From the NCBI RefSeq assembly GCF_002505485.1, contig NZ_DAVG01000121.1, forward strand, positions 28,124 to 92,123: 64,000 nucleotides of DNA, written 5' to 3'. The notes under the pieces are model-generated. The model did no database searches and had not been told where the DNA came from. It was given only the letters and a program-made list of their open reading frames with translations. Positions 62,660 through 64,000 of the stretch are shown here, piece by piece. Each line of letters starts with the position of its first letter. The first letter of the stretch is position 1. A program made the position numbers and the translations under genes. The DNA comes from Methanosarcina sp. UBA5. GTDB lineage: Archaea > Halobacteriota > Methanosarcinia > Methanosarcinales > Methanosarcinaceae.

Positions 62660-63961
62660 TTACTTCCTTGCTTTAATCTTTTCAAACAGCTGCTTCAGGG
62701 TATCTTCGTTGCTCTTCGTGAACTCGAAGGGTGAAGTCGTGAAAGGCTCAAAGTGGACTGCCACATCATCGAGTCTATAGAAAGTCCCATCGCATTCCAT
62801 AGCGTCAATGACTCCAGGGAGCACAATATCCGAAGCAGCTACCGTCGGGCAGGGAGCGATATCCAGGCAGACCATGGGTACCTCAGCGAGATAAGAAGCG
62901 CAATCTGCAGGGATATGGCAGACAAGATCAGCACACATTACAAGAGCTGCATCCACATCTCTTTCTCGCAGCACGTCCACAGTTGTAAACTCTCCTGGAT
63001 TATAACGTGGGTGTCCGCGTGTGAAATCAAGCCCGAAGGGGTAGCCATACATGTAGCAAGCTACCTGGTTAAAACCTGCAACGTTGCAGTGACCACGGAG
63101 AGCTCCAAGGGTAAACTTGGAGAAATTATTCAGTTCCTTTACAAAGTTCATTGCAATTTCGGCATTCCTATGTTTTCCGATAGATGAGGAAAGCCCGAGA
63201 CCCACTGAGATAGCTCCAAATGTGCAGTTCTTCATCATATCGAGCATCTCTTCCATAACAGGGATAGGAACTCCTGTGATCTCTTCTACTGAGGGATGAG
63301 GAGTTTTTCCGTGAAGCAGGGTCATAAGTGCACTGATAAGTTCGTAATCCGAGCCGGGTCTGAGCTGAACATGCAGGTCGGAAGCTTCAGCGGTTGGAGT
63401 TTTTCTCGGGTCTACAGTGATAACTGTCCTGTCGAAACGTCCGCGTTTGGTCCAGTAACCTCTCGGAAAAACAGCGTACCTTGACATCTGTCTTGGCATG
63501 GACTCCAGAGGATTGGTTCCCCAATAGATTAAGAGGTCGGCCCTGTTTTTCTTTTGTCCTTCGGTTGCACCGACTTTCCCGGCTTCTTGGATTCCCATAG
63601 CTGTTGGCCCGTGACAGATCGTAGAATTGGAATCAACAATTGCACCAAGGTATTCTCCAATCTTGAGCCCTATTTCATGTGCTTCACAGGAAGTCTCACT
63701 GCCCATAAAAAGCAAGGGGCGCTTTGCTGAAACAAGGATATCGGCAGCTCTTTCAAGGGCTTCATCCCAGGCTGCAGGTGTCAGTTTTCCATCAGCCTTA
63801 ATAAGGGGCTGCCTGAGCCTGTGGGAACTTACAACTTCCTGAAATTTGGCATTTCCCATCTTACATGCATTTTTAGCTTCAATCTTTCCGTCTTCGAATT
63901 CAACCTGGATGTCGTCACAGGATGCCCCGCAGACCGGGCAGACTATGTTTTTGTAAATCAT
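62660..63961 (-). CDS. fmdB: Formylmethanofuran dehydrogenase subunit B
   Basis: This is the catalytic pterin-containing subunit of the enzyme that reduces CO2 to formylmethanofuran, the first step of methanogenesis from CO2. The N-terminal cluster motif is C-x2-C-x3-C plus C further on (CPVCGASCDD and NACKMGNAK). The metal ligand is Cys, not Sec, in TICHGPTAMGIQ (about residue 116-118). The rest follows the molybdopterin oxidoreductase pattern (TVITVDPRKTPTAEA, LPGVIDAMECDGTFYR). The metal (Mo, FmdB, or W, FwdB) cannot be decided by eye. A GTG two codons upstream overlaps the preceding stop. The ATG at 63961 has GGGGGG upstream and is preferred. Confidence 0.95.
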   Translation of the reverse strand: MIYKNIVCPVCGASCDDIQVEFEDGKIEAKNACKMGNAKFQEVVSSHRLRQPLIKADGKLTPAAWDEALERAADILVSAKRPLLFMGSETSCEAHEIGLKIGEYLGAIVDSNSTICHGPTAMGIQEAGKVGATEGQKKNRADLLIYWGTNPLESMPRQMSRYAVFPRGYWTKRGRFDRTVITVDPRKTPTAEASDLHVQLRPGSDYELISALMTLLHGKTPHPSVEEITGVPIPVMEEMLDMMKNCTFGAISVGLGLSSSIGKHRNAEIAMNFVKELNNFSKFTLGALRGHCNVAGFNQVACYMYGYPFGLDFTRGHPRYNPGEFTTVDVLRERDVDAALVMCADLVCHIPADCASYLAEVPMVCLDIAPCPTVAASDIVLPGVIDAMECDGTFYRLDDVAVHFEPFTTSPFEFTKSNEDTLKQLFEKIKARK

Positions 63962-63963
63962 GC

Positions 63964-64000
63964 TCACTGCCCCCCGATATAAACTTTCAATACTACATCT
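63964..64000 (-). CDS. C-terminal end of the preceding operon gene (probably fmdD)
   Basis: A frame reads VVLKVYIGGQ and stops at TGA (63966-63964), overlapping a GTG two codons before the fmdB ATG. In the usual fmd/fwd order D lies before B, so this is probably the FmdD C-terminus. Only 11 codons are visible and the call rests on operon order. Confidence 0.4.
   Translation of the reverse strand, partial: DVVLKVYIGGQ

Overview
The window looks like a chromosomal segment of a methanogenic archaeon of the genus Methanosarcina. The evidence is archaeal in kind: an aIF2-beta/TRAM protein, ribosomal protein L10e, archaeal-type PheRS alpha, TrpRS, AlaRS and AdoMet synthetase, PurP, type II methionine aminopeptidase, an intron-bearing tRNA-Tyr with a C1:G72 pair, and a formylmethanofuran dehydrogenase subunit B at the right edge. 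Long AT-rich intergenic regions with TATA boxes and degenerate tandem repeats, and 37-nt CRISPR repeats beginning GTTTCAATCC, also fit Methanosarcina. No species can be named safely from the sequence alone.

Layout. 1-8.9 kb is an ion and metal resistance and transport area: a TauE-type exporter, a fluoride riboswitch with crcB and a DUF190 gene, a CPH-type copper ATPase with a 35-aa membrane peptide behind it, an MFS transporter and small proteins. 9-17 kb is mostly information processing on the minus strand: pheS, trpS, a radical-SAM-like protein that has lost its cluster cysteines, aIF2-beta, L10e and a DUF1786 protein. moaB and a Cys-rich protein are divergent from these. 18-21 kb is an iron(II) uptake operon, feoB - small zinc ribbon - feoA, with overlapping reading frames and two DtxR-type palindromes upstream. 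21-31 kb holds a secreted cupin, a methanogen HTH/DUF1724 regulator, a CRM-domain RNA-binding protein, alaS, a methyltransferase and small accessory proteins.

31.1-31.95 kb is the most unusual region. A DUF523/TudS-like gene lies between a degenerate CRISPR repeat and a two-repeat, one-spacer CRISPR remnant, with a 51-aa Cys-rich gene next to it and no cas genes in the window. 32-41 kb has a GNAT protein, leuD-leuB, a frameshifted HerA-type ATPase pseudogene, purP, a membrane HTH regulator, truA and the tRNA G10 methyltransferase. 41-50 kb has a coiled-coil Mrr-type nuclease, small secreted or hypothetical proteins, two M24 peptidases, tRNA-Asp, tRNA-Tyr and the AdoMet synthetase. 50-56 kb has hisG-hisA-hisB, a flavodoxin-fold oxidoreductase and a ModD-like/DUF364 pair followed by the fossil tail of a second DUF364 gene. 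56-62.5 kb is a cell-envelope area: a beta-helix-like lipoprotein, a PGF-CTERM-type surface protein, a YdjM-like membrane protein, a cytochrome b5-like lipoprotein and a methyltransferase. The window ends in the formylmethanofuran dehydrogenase operon.

Working together: FeoB, the zinc ribbon and FeoA form one coupled unit under probable iron control. CrcB and DUF190 answer to the fluoride switch. hisG, hisA and hisB supply three histidine steps, and leuD and leuB supply two leucine steps. PurP, PheRS, TrpRS, AlaRS, TruA, the G10 methyltransferase, MAT and MetAP are housekeeping. All function calls rest on reading motifs by eye. No database search was run.
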